Source: Mycobacterium numidiamassiliense (GTDB lineage Bacteria > Actinomycetota > Actinomycetes > Mycobacteriales > Mycobacteriaceae). From it: a DNA stretch of 64,000 nt. How positions within the stretch are numbered: the first letter of the stretch is position 1; the number at the start of each line of letters is the position of its first letter. The notes below the pieces were generated by a model. The model did no database searches, was not told where the DNA came from, and was given only the letters and a program-made list of their open reading frames with translations. The stretch covers positions 4,060,966-4,124,965 of the forward strand of contig NZ_FUEZ01000004.1 of the NCBI RefSeq assembly GCF_900157365.1, read 5' to 3'. Shown one piece after another: positions 34,121-42,487 of this stretch. A program made the translations under genes and the position numbers.

Positions 34121-35884
34121 GTGGGGACGGAATCTTTCGGACATTACGAGCTGCGGGAGCTGCTGGGCCGTGGCGGCATGGGGCAGGTGTTTCGCGCCTA
34201 CGACGTCGACACCGACCGGGTGGTCGCGCTCAAGGTTTTGCCCCCGCATATGGCCGAGGACAACGAGTTTCAGCAACGGTTCCGACGCGAGGCCCGCATC
34301 GCGGCAAGCCTCAACGACCCGCACGTGGTGCCCATCCACAGCTACGGCGCGATCGACGGGCAACTCTATGTCGACATGCGGCTGATCGAGGGCCGCGACC
34401 TCGAGCACTACATCGCCGAAAACGGCGGACGGCTCAGCGCCGACCGCGCCGTCGCGGTGATCGAACAGGTTGCGGCTGCACTGGATAGCGCCCGCGAGGT
34501 GGGACTGATCCACCGCGACGTGAAGCCGTCCAACATCCTGATCACCAACGCGCGGGACTTCGTGTATCTGATCGACTTCGGTATCGCTCGGGCCGCCGCC
34601 GACACGGCACTGACCCACACCGGTCACACCATGGGCACGGTGGCCTACATGTCGCCCGAACGGTTCAGGGGCACAACGGATCACCGCGCCGACGTGTATT
34701 CGCTGGCGTGTGTGCTCTACGAGTGCCTGACCGGACAGCGCCCCTACCCTGGTGACAGTTTCGAGGTGCAGATCAACGGGCACCTCAACACCCCGCCACC
34801 GCGGCCCTCGATCACCGCACCCGGGCTACCACCGGCCCTGGACGAGGTCATCGCCCGGGGCATGGCCAAAGACCCCGACCAGCGCTACCAGACCGCGATC
34901 GAACTCGCCGAAGCCGCCAGGGCGGCTTTGCCCGGCCCCCACCGGTCGACCCCGCCCACCACACCGCCGCCATTCCCGTCGGCGCCAACGGCCGCGCCCT
35001 CACTCGCCGCCGCCGCACCGGCCGCCCCCGCGCCGCAGGCCCCGGCAAAACCACGGTCGAATCGGCGCCTGGTGCTCGGTGTCGTCGGCGGGTCGATCTT
35101 CGCCCTGATCGCGGTCGTGGCCTTGGTGATTGCGCTGACAACCCACAGCGAAAGCCCGACCGCCCAGTCGGCATCCGGCGCCCCAAGCCGCGCCAGGGTT
35201 CCCAAACCTGCACCGGGCGGGTCGGTGGCCCCGACCACCCCGGCCGTGCCGCCGTTGCCCGCGTTCGCGCCGCCGGCCGACCTCGGCGCCAACTGCCAAT
35301 ACCCGGCCTCGCCTGATCAGTCCGCCAAACCGGTCAACCCGCCCCCGGTCGGCCGGGTGTCCACCACTCCGCCGATCATCAACGCCACCATCTCCACCAA
35401 CTACGGCGACATCGGGCTTCAGCTCGACAACGCCAAGGCCCCGTGCACGGTCAACAGCTTCATCAGCCTTGCGCGACAACAGTTTTTCAACGACACCACG
35501 TGCGCCAAGCTGCTTAACGCGGCCGATGGTGGAACTCTCATGTGCGGCGGCGCCGGCCCGGACGGGTCTAGTGGCCCCGGCTACGAGTTCGCCGACGAGT
35601 ACCCCGCCAACCAATACCCACCGGGTGACCCCGCGCTCCGGGCAACCGTGCTGTACCCGCGCGGCATCCTGTGCATGCCGAATGACGGCCCCAACACCAA
35701 CGGGAGCCACTTCACCATGGTGTTCAAGGACGTCGAATGGTTACCGACGTATACGGCGTTCGGCACGATCGACCAGGCCGGGCTGGCGACCTTGGACAAG
35801 ATCGCCGCCGCCGGGGTCGCCGGTAACCGGGATAGCGGGCTTCCCGCCCAGCCCGTGAACATCAATTCGGTCCGGATCGGCTGA
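34121..35884 (+). CDS. receptor Ser/Thr protein kinase with cyclophilin-like ectodomain (copy 1)
   Basis: 587 residues. Cytoplasmic PknB-type kinase (about 8-270) with glycine loop GRGGMG (16-21), K38, H131-R-D, D152-F-G and SPE (178-180), all intact. A proline-rich juxtamembrane part and a transmembrane helix (about 317-339) follow. Then comes a Pro/Ser linker and an ectodomain (about 390-587) homologous to neighbouring PpiB, keeping its four cysteines (C392, C442, C461, C475) plus C518. The catalytic arginine is replaced: C-H-R-L in PpiB is C-A-K-L here, and N-G-S-Q-F-F is N-G-S-H-F-T. I infer a sensor kinase whose outer domain binds peptides or proline motifs without isomerising them. Confidence 0.9.
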   Translation: MGTESFGHYELRELLGRGGMGQVFRAYDVDTDRVVALKVLPPHMAEDNEFQQRFRREARIAASLNDPHVVPIHSYGAIDGQLYVDMRLIEGRDLEHYIAENGGRLSADRAVAVIEQVAAALDSAREVGLIHRDVKPSNILITNARDFVYLIDFGIARAAADTALTHTGHTMGTVAYMSPERFRGTTDHRADVYSLACVLYECLTGQRPYPGDSFEVQINGHLNTPPPRPSITAPGLPPALDEVIARGMAKDPDQRYQTAIELAEAARAALPGPHRSTPPTTPPPFPSAPTAAPSLAAAAPAAPAPQAPAKPRSNRRLVLGVVGGSIFALIAVVALVIALTTHSESPTAQSASGAPSRARVPKPAPGGSVAPTTPAVPPLPAFAPPADLGANCQYPASPDQSAKPVNPPPVGRVSTTPPIINATISTNYGDIGLQLDNAKAPCTVNSFISLARQQFFNDTTCAKLLNAADGGTLMCGGAGPDGSSGPGYEFADEYPANQYPPGDPALRATVLYPRGILCMPNDGPNTNGSHFTMVFKDVEWLPTYTAFGTIDQAGLATLDKIAAAGVAGNRDSGLPAQPVNINSVRIG

Positions 35885-35930
35885 GCCGCGCCGCGGGGCG
35901 GGCGTGTAGTGCCCCGGGCCGTCGACACTT

Positions 35931-35936
35931 TATGGT
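35931..35936 (+). promoter_or_regulatory. -10 element, predicted leaderless start of kinase 2
   Basis: TATGGT followed by TTCTGC and the GTG start at 35943, identical in sequence and spacing to the element before kinase 1. The conservation may reflect function or just recent duplication. Confidence 0.42.
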
Positions 35937-35942
35937 TTCTGC

Positions 35943-37754
35943 GTGGCGACGGACTCTTTCGGGCATTACGAACTGCTGGAGTCGTTGGGCCTCAGCGCGG
36001 TCGGGCAGGTGTTTCGTGCCTACGACGTCGCGACCGACCGAGTGGTGGCCCTCAAGGTCCTGCCCGCGAACATGGCCGAGGACGACGAGTTTCAGTCGCG
36101 CTTCCGACGCGAGGCCCGCATCGCGGCAAACCTTGACGACCCGCACGTGGTCCCGATCCACAGCTACGGCGAGATCGACGGCCAACTCTATGTCGACATG
36201 CGCCTGGTCGAGGGCCGCGACCTCACCGGCTACATGGCCGAACATGGCGGCCGGCTCAGTGCCGACCGTGCCGTCGCGGTGATCGAACAGGTCGCCGAAG
36301 CACTGGATGCCGCTCGCGAGGAAGGATTGATTCACCGCGACGTGAAGCCGTCCAACATCCTGATCACCAACGCGCGAGACTTCGTCTACCTGATCGACTT
36401 CGGCATCGCGCGCACCGCCGCCGACACCGCGCTCACCCGCGCGGGCCACACCATGGGCACGGTCGCCTACATGGCGCCCGAGCGCATCCAGGGCACCACC
36501 GATCACCGCGCCGACGTGTATTCACTCGCGTGCGTGCTCTACGAGTCCCTCACCGGTCAGCGCCCCTTCCCCGGCGACAGCATGGCCGAGCAGCTCGACG
36601 GGCACCTCAACACCCCACCCCCGCGACCGTCGCTGGCCACACCCGACGTGCCGCCAGCCTTCGATGAGGTCATCGCCCGGGGCATGGCCAAAGACCCCGA
36701 CCAGCGCTACCAAACCGCCGTCGAACTCGCCGAAGCCGCCAGGGCAACGCTGTCCGGCGCGCACTACACCGGCCCGTCCGGCCCGCTGACGCCTCCCGGA
36801 TCGATACCCACGTCGGCTCAGCCAGCGGCCGCAACCTCACCCCCGTCGCCTGCCGCGGCCAATTCCGCCCCGCCGGCGGGCGGCCTCGCCCAGGACGCGC
36901 CGGCCAAGCCGTCGTCAAATCGACGGCTCATCGTGGGCGTCGTCGGGGGGTCGGTCCTCGCGCTGGGCGCGGTGATCGCGCTGGTCATCAGCCTGGTGAG
37001 CCACAGCGATACCCCGGCGGGCAGCGCGCAGGGCGCGCCGTCGGCCCAGGGCCCGCCTCACGCCAGTCACACCAAGGCACCCAGACCGGGAGCGGGACCG
37101 GGCAACGGCCCCCTGCCGGGTCTGCCGGCGTTTGCCCCACCGATGGACTTGGGCGCCAACTGCCAATACCCACCCACCCAGGATGCCGCGCTCAAGCCCG
37201 CCAACCCGCCGCCGTCCGGCAAGATCTCCACCAGTCCGCCGGTGATCAGGGCAATCATCTCGACCAATGTCGGCGATATCGGCCTCGAGCTGGACAACGC
37301 CAAGGCACCGTGCACGGTCAACAGCTTCATCAGCCTTGTGCGACAACAGTTCTTCAACGGCACTCAATGCGGCAAGCTGATCATTCAGGCGGATTTCGGC
37401 CTGCTGCAGTGCGGCGGCCCCGAGAACGAGGGCCTCGGCGGGCCGGGCTATGAGTTTGCTGACGAATATCCCGTCAACCAGTACAGCCCTAGTGATCCCG
37501 CGCTGAAGCAGCCGGTGCTGTTTCCGCGCGGCACCCTGACGATGGCCCCCTTCGGGGGACCCAACCCGAATCAGAGCCAGTTCGACATGATGTACAAGGA
37601 CAGCGTGTCCAACCCGGACTCCACTGTGTTCGGCACCATCGACGAAGCGGGCCTAACGACGATCGACGCGATCGTCAAGGCGGGCATTGTCGGTAATTTC
37701 GAGGAGGGCTTGCCCGCCAAGCCGGTCACGATCAACTCGGTCCGGATCGACTAG
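35943..37754 (+). CDS. receptor Ser/Thr protein kinase with cyclophilin-like ectodomain (copy 2)
   Basis: 603 residues, tandem paralogue of the preceding gene. Kinase domain 8-270 with K38, H131-R-D, D152-F-G and APE (178-180), but the glycine loop is degenerate: GLSAVG (16-21) instead of GRGGMG. Transmembrane helix about 329-351 after a long Pro/Ala linker. The ectodomain (about 400-603) is PpiB-like with C407, C457, C476 and C490. The catalytic arginine is replaced (C-G-K-L) and the F-F pair is F-D (N-Q-S-Q-F-D). The kinase halves of the two copies are much more alike than the ectodomains, which suggests diverged sensing with shared output. It converges with relA. Confidence 0.9.
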   Translation: MATDSFGHYELLESLGLSAVGQVFRAYDVATDRVVALKVLPANMAEDDEFQSRFRREARIAANLDDPHVVPIHSYGEIDGQLYVDMRLVEGRDLTGYMAEHGGRLSADRAVAVIEQVAEALDAAREEGLIHRDVKPSNILITNARDFVYLIDFGIARTAADTALTRAGHTMGTVAYMAPERIQGTTDHRADVYSLACVLYESLTGQRPFPGDSMAEQLDGHLNTPPPRPSLATPDVPPAFDEVIARGMAKDPDQRYQTAVELAEAARATLSGAHYTGPSGPLTPPGSIPTSAQPAAATSPPSPAAANSAPPAGGLAQDAPAKPSSNRRLIVGVVGGSVLALGAVIALVISLVSHSDTPAGSAQGAPSAQGPPHASHTKAPRPGAGPGNGPLPGLPAFAPPMDLGANCQYPPTQDAALKPANPPPSGKISTSPPVIRAIISTNVGDIGLELDNAKAPCTVNSFISLVRQQFFNGTQCGKLIIQADFGLLQCGGPENEGLGGPGYEFADEYPVNQYSPSDPALKQPVLFPRGTLTMAPFGGPNPNQSQFDMMYKDSVSNPDSTVFGTIDEAGLTTIDAIVKAGIVGNFEEGLPAKPVTINSVRID

Positions 37755-37775
37755 ATCCGCCTGCGCCACGCCGTC

Positions 37776-40166
37776 CTAAGCGGCAGACGTGACGCGGTAG
37801 ACGTCGTAAACGCCTTCAACGTTGCGCACCACGTTCAGCAGATGCCCGAGATGCTTGGGGTCGCCCATCTCAAAAGTGAAGCGGCTGATGGCAACCCGGT
37901 CACCCGACGTGGTGACCGACGCCGACAAGATGTTCACCTTTTCGTCGGCCAGTACCCGCGTCACATCCGAGAGCAGCCGGTGCCGGTCGAGCGCCTCGAC
38001 CTGAATGGCGACCAGGAACACCGACGATGGGGACGGCGCCCAGAGTACCTCGATGATGCGCTCGGCCTGCTGCTGCAGCGACGCGGCGTTGGTGCAGTCG
38101 GTGCGGTGCACGCTGACGCCGCCGCCACGGGTGACGAAGCCCATGATCTGGTCACCGGGCACCGGGGTGCAGCATTTCGCCAGCTTGGTCAGGACGCCGG
38201 CAGCACCGGGAACGGACACCCCCACGTCGTCGGTGCTGCGCGGACGCCGCAGCATGGTCGTCGGCGTGGAGCGCTCGGCGAGGTCCTCTTCGGCCTGGTC
38301 GATACCACCGAGCTCGGCCAGTAGCCGCTGCATGACATGGCGCGCCGAGACATGCCCCTCACCGATCGCGGTGTACAGAGTCGACACGTCGGTGTAGTGC
38401 AGTTCACGGGCGACGGCCGCCATCGATTCGCCATTCACCAAGCGCTGCAAGGGAAGTCCGCCGCGGCGAACCTCGCGGGCCATCGCCTCCTTGCCGGTCT
38501 CCAGCGCCTCCTCGCGTCGCTCCTTGGCGAACCACTGCCGGATCTTGGCCTTGGCGCGCGGTGACACCACGAACTGCTGCCAGTCTCGCGACGGCCCGGC
38601 GTTGGGCGCTTTGGAGGTGAAAACCTCGACGACTTCCCCGTTTTCGAGTTTGCGTTCCAGCGCCACCAGGCGCCCGTTGACCCGGGCCCCAATGCAGCGG
38701 TGGCCGACCTCGGTGTGCACCGCGTAGGCGAAGTCCACCGGCGTCGACCCGGTCGGCAAGGTGATCACGTCGCCCTTGGGGGTGAACACGAAAAGCTCTT
38801 GCACCGCAAGGTCGTAACGCAGCGACTCCAGGAACTCGCCGGGGTCGGCGGCCTCCCGTTGCCAGTCGAGCAGCTGCCGCATCCAGGCCATGTCGTCGAT
38901 CTCGGCGGCGGCGTTCTGGTGGGGAACGCCGTTGCGGCCCTTGGCTTCCTTATAGCGCCAGTGCGCGGCGATGCCGTATTCGGCCGTGCGGTGCATGTCG
39001 CGGGTGCGGATCTGCACTTCCAGCGGCTTGCCCTCCGGACCCACGACCGTGGTGTGCAGTGACTGGTAGACACCGTATCGGGGCTGGGCGATGTAGTCCT
39101 TGAACCGCCCGGCCATCGGCTGCCACAGCGAGTGCACCACGCCGACGGCGGCATAGCAGTCCCGGATCTCGTCGCACAGGATGCGGATGCCGACCAGGTC
39201 GTGGATGTCGTCGAAGTCGCGTCCCTTGACGATCATCTTCTGGTAGATCGACCAGTAGTGCTTGGGCCGACCCTCGACCGTGGCCTTGACCTTGGACGCG
39301 TTGAGGCTGTTGGTGATCTCGGTACGGACCTTGGCCAGGTAGGTGTCCCGGGACGGCGCGCGGCCGGCGACCAGCCGCACGATCTCCTCGTACTTCTTGG
39401 GATGCAGGATCGCGAACGATAGGTCTTCCAGTTCCCACTTGACGCTGGCCATACCCAGCCGATGAGCAAGTGGCGCAATGACTTCCAGCGTTTCGCGAGC
39501 CTTGCGGGCCTGCTTCTCGGGCGGCAGGAAACGCATGGTGCGCATGTTGTGCAGCCGGTCGGCCACCTTGATCACCAGCACCCGCGGGTCGCGGGCCATC
39601 GCGGTGATCATCTTGCGGATGGTCTCGCCCTCGGCGGCGCTGCCCAGCACCACGCGATCCAGCTTGGTGACGCCGTCGACGAGATGGCCGACCTCGTCGC
39701 CGAATTCCTCGCTCAACGCCTCGAGCGTGTACCCGGTGTCCTCGACGGTGTCGTGCAGCAACGCGGCCACCAAAGTGGTGGTGTCCATGCCCAACTCGGC
39801 CAGAATGTTGGCCACGGCCAGCGGGTGGGTGATGTAGGGATCACCGGAATGCCGCAACTGGCTGGCGTGCCGCTCGTCGGCGACCTCGAAGGCCCGGTTG
39901 AGCATCGACAGGTTCGCCTTGGGATAGATCTCCCGGTGCACCGCCACCAGCGGCTCGAGCACGGGGTTGAGCGCGCTGCGCTGGGCGGTCATCCGGCGAG
40001 CCAGCCGCGCCCGGACCCGGCGCGACGCGCTGCTGGACGTCTTCAAGGTCTCGACCGGCGGCTCCGGGCTCTCGAGCAGCGGCCCGGAACCCAGCGGGGT
40101 CTCCGTGGGCGGCACAACAGCTTGCGCCGTGCTTTGCTCGTCCGCCACGTTGGTCACCTCCGACAC
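37776..40166 (-). CDS. relA: bifunctional (p)ppGpp synthetase/hydrolase
   Basis: 796-residue Rel/RSH stringent response enzyme that makes and degrades (p)ppGpp. In order: the HD hydrolase (H-S-G-D-P-Y-I-T-H-P then LLHDTVEDT), the synthetase domain (RYGVYQSLHTTVVGP and VQIRTRDMHRTAEYG), a TGS domain (VFTPKGDVITLPTGSTPVDFAYA), a zinc-finger-like CCTPVPGD segment and a C-terminal ACT domain. The GTG start is at 40164-40166. It follows apt on the same strand, with 79 bases between, as in M. tuberculosis (Rv2583c). Confidence 0.96.
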   Translation of the reverse strand: MSEVTNVADEQSTAQAVVPPTETPLGSGPLLESPEPPVETLKTSSSASRRVRARLARRMTAQRSALNPVLEPLVAVHREIYPKANLSMLNRAFEVADERHASQLRHSGDPYITHPLAVANILAELGMDTTTLVAALLHDTVEDTGYTLEALSEEFGDEVGHLVDGVTKLDRVVLGSAAEGETIRKMITAMARDPRVLVIKVADRLHNMRTMRFLPPEKQARKARETLEVIAPLAHRLGMASVKWELEDLSFAILHPKKYEEIVRLVAGRAPSRDTYLAKVRTEITNSLNASKVKATVEGRPKHYWSIYQKMIVKGRDFDDIHDLVGIRILCDEIRDCYAAVGVVHSLWQPMAGRFKDYIAQPRYGVYQSLHTTVVGPEGKPLEVQIRTRDMHRTAEYGIAAHWRYKEAKGRNGVPHQNAAAEIDDMAWMRQLLDWQREAADPGEFLESLRYDLAVQELFVFTPKGDVITLPTGSTPVDFAYAVHTEVGHRCIGARVNGRLVALERKLENGEVVEVFTSKAPNAGPSRDWQQFVVSPRAKAKIRQWFAKERREEALETGKEAMAREVRRGGLPLQRLVNGESMAAVARELHYTDVSTLYTAIGEGHVSARHVMQRLLAELGGIDQAEEDLAERSTPTTMLRRPRSTDDVGVSVPGAAGVLTKLAKCCTPVPGDQIMGFVTRGGGVSVHRTDCTNAASLQQQAERIIEVLWAPSPSSVFLVAIQVEALDRHRLLSDVTRVLADEKVNILSASVTTSGDRVAISRFTFEMGDPKHLGHLLNVVRNVEGVYDVYRVTSAA

Positions 40167-40245
40167 CTCCGACCTCGAGAATATCCCCTAAGTGCGCATC
40201 GGCCCCCTTGTTCGCGGGGCCGTGCACCGTTGCGAGGCGGCGAGG

Positions 40246-40803
40246 TCAGGCGCGACTCAGGCTGTGCACCGGCATCGGCGCCAGCGCCGCCCGACCACCC
40301 AGCTCGGTGAGCTCGAGGACCACCGCCACACCGACCACGTTGGCCCCGGCGCGTTCCAGCAGCCGGGCCGCGGCGCCCAGGGTGCCGCCGGTGGCCAGCA
40401 CGTCATCGATCACCATGACGCTGCGGTCGTGCAGTTTGATGGCGTCGGCCGGGATTTCCAGGGTGGCGCTGCCGTACTCGAGGTCGTAGCTTTCGCTGAA
40501 CACCGGCGGCGGCAGCTTGCCGCCCTTGCGGATGGCCAGCACACCGGTGCCCAGCCGGGTCGCGACGGCGGCCGCCGCCAGAAACCCGCGGGAGTCGATG
40601 CCGGCGATCAGGTCGACACCCGAGGAGAGGTCGGCCAGCGCAGCGGTGACCGCCGCCATCGCCTTGCGCTTGGCGAACAGCGGGGTGAGGTCCTTGAACA
40701 GCACCCCCGGCTTCGGGAAATCGGCCACCTCGCGGGTCAGCGACTCGATGACGTCGGCCAGCTCAGCCGGTTCCCTGAGGGTTGTCACTGCATCAGCGCC
40801 CAT
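40246..40803 (-). CDS. apt: adenine phosphoribosyltransferase
   Basis: 185-residue purine salvage enzyme making AMP from adenine and PRPP. The PRPP-binding motif is VMVIDDVLATGGTL; the N-terminal F-P-K-P-G-V-L-F-K-D-L-T-P-L and G-I-D-S-R-G-F motifs are typical. I chose the ATG at 40801-40803, overlapping the end of the upstream lipoprotein gene. A GTG at 40786-40788 that overlaps that gene's stop by four bases is equally plausible, and longer starts are open further upstream. Confidence 0.9.
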   Translation of the reverse strand: MGADAVTTLREPAELADVIESLTREVADFPKPGVLFKDLTPLFAKRKAMAAVTAALADLSSGVDLIAGIDSRGFLAAAAVATRLGTGVLAIRKGGKLPPPVFSESYDLEYGSATLEIPADAIKLHDRSVMVIDDVLATGGTLGAAARLLERAGANVVGVAVVLELTELGGRAALAPMPVHSLSRA

Positions 40804-42482
40804 CGGTCCATGTTCCAGCCCGCGCCCCACCGGGTTGGATTCCTGCTCACCGCGTACATTTTCTTCGACATCAGCAAGGTGCGCTGCTGGCGGTACAGGG
40901 GCAACGTTGGCATCTCCATCCACAGTACCGGCGCCGCGTCGGCAAGCAGGCGAACGCGCTCGGCCGGGTCGGCGGACACCGCCAGCGCGCCGATGATGCC
41001 GTCGACCTGGCCGTTGGCATAGCCCGACAGGTTGTTGCCGTTACCGCTGTGCAGGTCGTAGGCGTCCATCGCCGATGACCCGCTGGACCCGCTGCCGGTG
41101 GCTCCCCCGGTGCTGGCCACCAGGACGTCGATCTTCCCCTCCCTGAGGGCCTGGGGTCCCGAGGTGTCCAGGGTGACGTTGGTGACCGTGATACCCGCGG
41201 CGGCACACGACTTGGTGATGGTCCCGACGGTGACCGCCAGGCGCGCGTTGGGTCCCTGGTAGCCGATGCGCGCCGTCAGCGGTGCACCACCCAGGGCATC
41301 GCGGGCGGCGGCGGGATCGGCCTTGCCGAACTGGTTGGCCTCGGTGGCGCCGTCGCCCTGCGCGACGGCATCCTCGGTCGCCGGGGATAGCCGCGAGTTG
41401 GCGATCGGCACCCCCGCGTCATGCGCGATCGCGTCACGCGGGGTGCACAGCGCGAACGCGCGCCGGGCCTTCGTCTGCGCCAACGGCCCCTGCGGCGCGA
41501 AGATCAGCTGCTCGAGGCCTGCCGACGGCGAATCGCTGCGCTCGTAGTTGTCCGGGGTGGTCAGCGTGCCCGACGACCCGGCCGCGACATCAACGACGTC
41601 GACGCTGCGGTTGTTGACCCGGTCCTGAATGTCGGGCGCCTGCGGCGACACGGTGATCCGCTTGGTGATCGCCCGCGGGCCCCACCACCGGTCATTGGCC
41701 ACCAACACCACGGCACCGCCGTCCAGGATCGACTCGATCTTGTACGGCCCCGACGACGGGAAACGTTTGACATCCTGACCGGGTTTGAGGTCCCAGGTGG
41801 TGTCCCACAGCTTCGCGATCTGCGCCACGACCGGACCGTTGTTGCCCAACAGCGCCGCAGTGACGTCGACGTTGAGCTGGTCGGCGATGACGTGCGACGG
41901 CATCAGCGACGTCGCGCCGAACAGCTGCATGTAGTCGGCCACGCCGCGGTCCGGGATGAACGACACCCGGGCCTTCTTCTGCCCCGGCGTGCACTCGATG
42001 TTGGCGATGTCGGCGTAGCCGGCCTGGGTCGCGGCGTCGAACCCGGGGAACCGGCCGGACTGGGCCGCCCAGGCGAGCACCAGGTCGTCGCAGGTCACCG
42101 GCTTGCCGTCGGAGTAGACGGCGTTGTCGGCGATTTGGTAGTCGAGCACCAGCGGCGAACCGCCCACCACCGAGACGCTGCCGAAGTCGTGGTCCGCGAC
42201 CACCTGACCGTCCGGGCCGTGGTAGCCGAACCCGGTGAGTGTGCGGGCGAATGCCTGGGCGCCGGCCGACGCGGCTCCGACGACGGTGTTGGCGTTGTAG
42301 GTGCTCAGGGCGCCGTCGACCACGTAGTCGACCTGCGAGGCGGCGCTACTCGAGCACCCGGTCAGCGTGAGGGCCACCGCGGCGAGCGGAAGGGCCAGCG
42401 CGGCGGCGACGAACCTCTTCACGCCCGGCCAGCTGGTGCGCAGACCAATGTCGCTTCTACTCCGCCGACACCGGCTGGCCAC
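40785..42482 (-). CDS. family 5 extracellular solute-binding lipoprotein (Rv2585c-like)
   Basis: 565-residue lipoprotein with a signal peptide and lipobox L-T-G-C (C43), then a long periplasmic binding protein of the peptide/nickel transporter type (SBP family 5). Examples of family segments are YSDGKPVTCDDLVLAW and FPSSGPYKIE. No permease or ATPase genes are nearby; it is embedded between secF and apt, as in M. tuberculosis. Its GTG start lies five bases after the secF stop. A second GTG at 42420-42422 (V-K-R-F) is possible and would still include the whole signal peptide. Confidence 0.86.
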   Translation of the reverse strand: MASRCRRSRSDIGLRTSWPGVKRFVAAALALPLAAVALTLTGCSSSAASQVDYVVDGALSTYNANTVVGAASAGAQAFARTLTGFGYHGPDGQVVADHDFGSVSVVGGSPLVLDYQIADNAVYSDGKPVTCDDLVLAWAAQSGRFPGFDAATQAGYADIANIECTPGQKKARVSFIPDRGVADYMQLFGATSLMPSHVIADQLNVDVTAALLGNNGPVVAQIAKLWDTTWDLKPGQDVKRFPSSGPYKIESILDGGAVVLVANDRWWGPRAITKRITVSPQAPDIQDRVNNRSVDVVDVAAGSSGTLTTPDNYERSDSPSAGLEQLIFAPQGPLAQTKARRAFALCTPRDAIAHDAGVPIANSRLSPATEDAVAQGDGATEANQFGKADPAAARDALGGAPLTARIGYQGPNARLAVTVGTITKSCAAAGITVTNVTLDTSGPQALREGKIDVLVASTGGATGSGSSGSSAMDAYDLHSGNGNNLSGYANGQVDGIIGALAVSADPAERVRLLADAAPVLWMEMPTLPLYRQQRTLLMSKKMYAVSRNPTRWGAGWNMDRWALMQ

Positions 42483-42487
42483 CTCGG

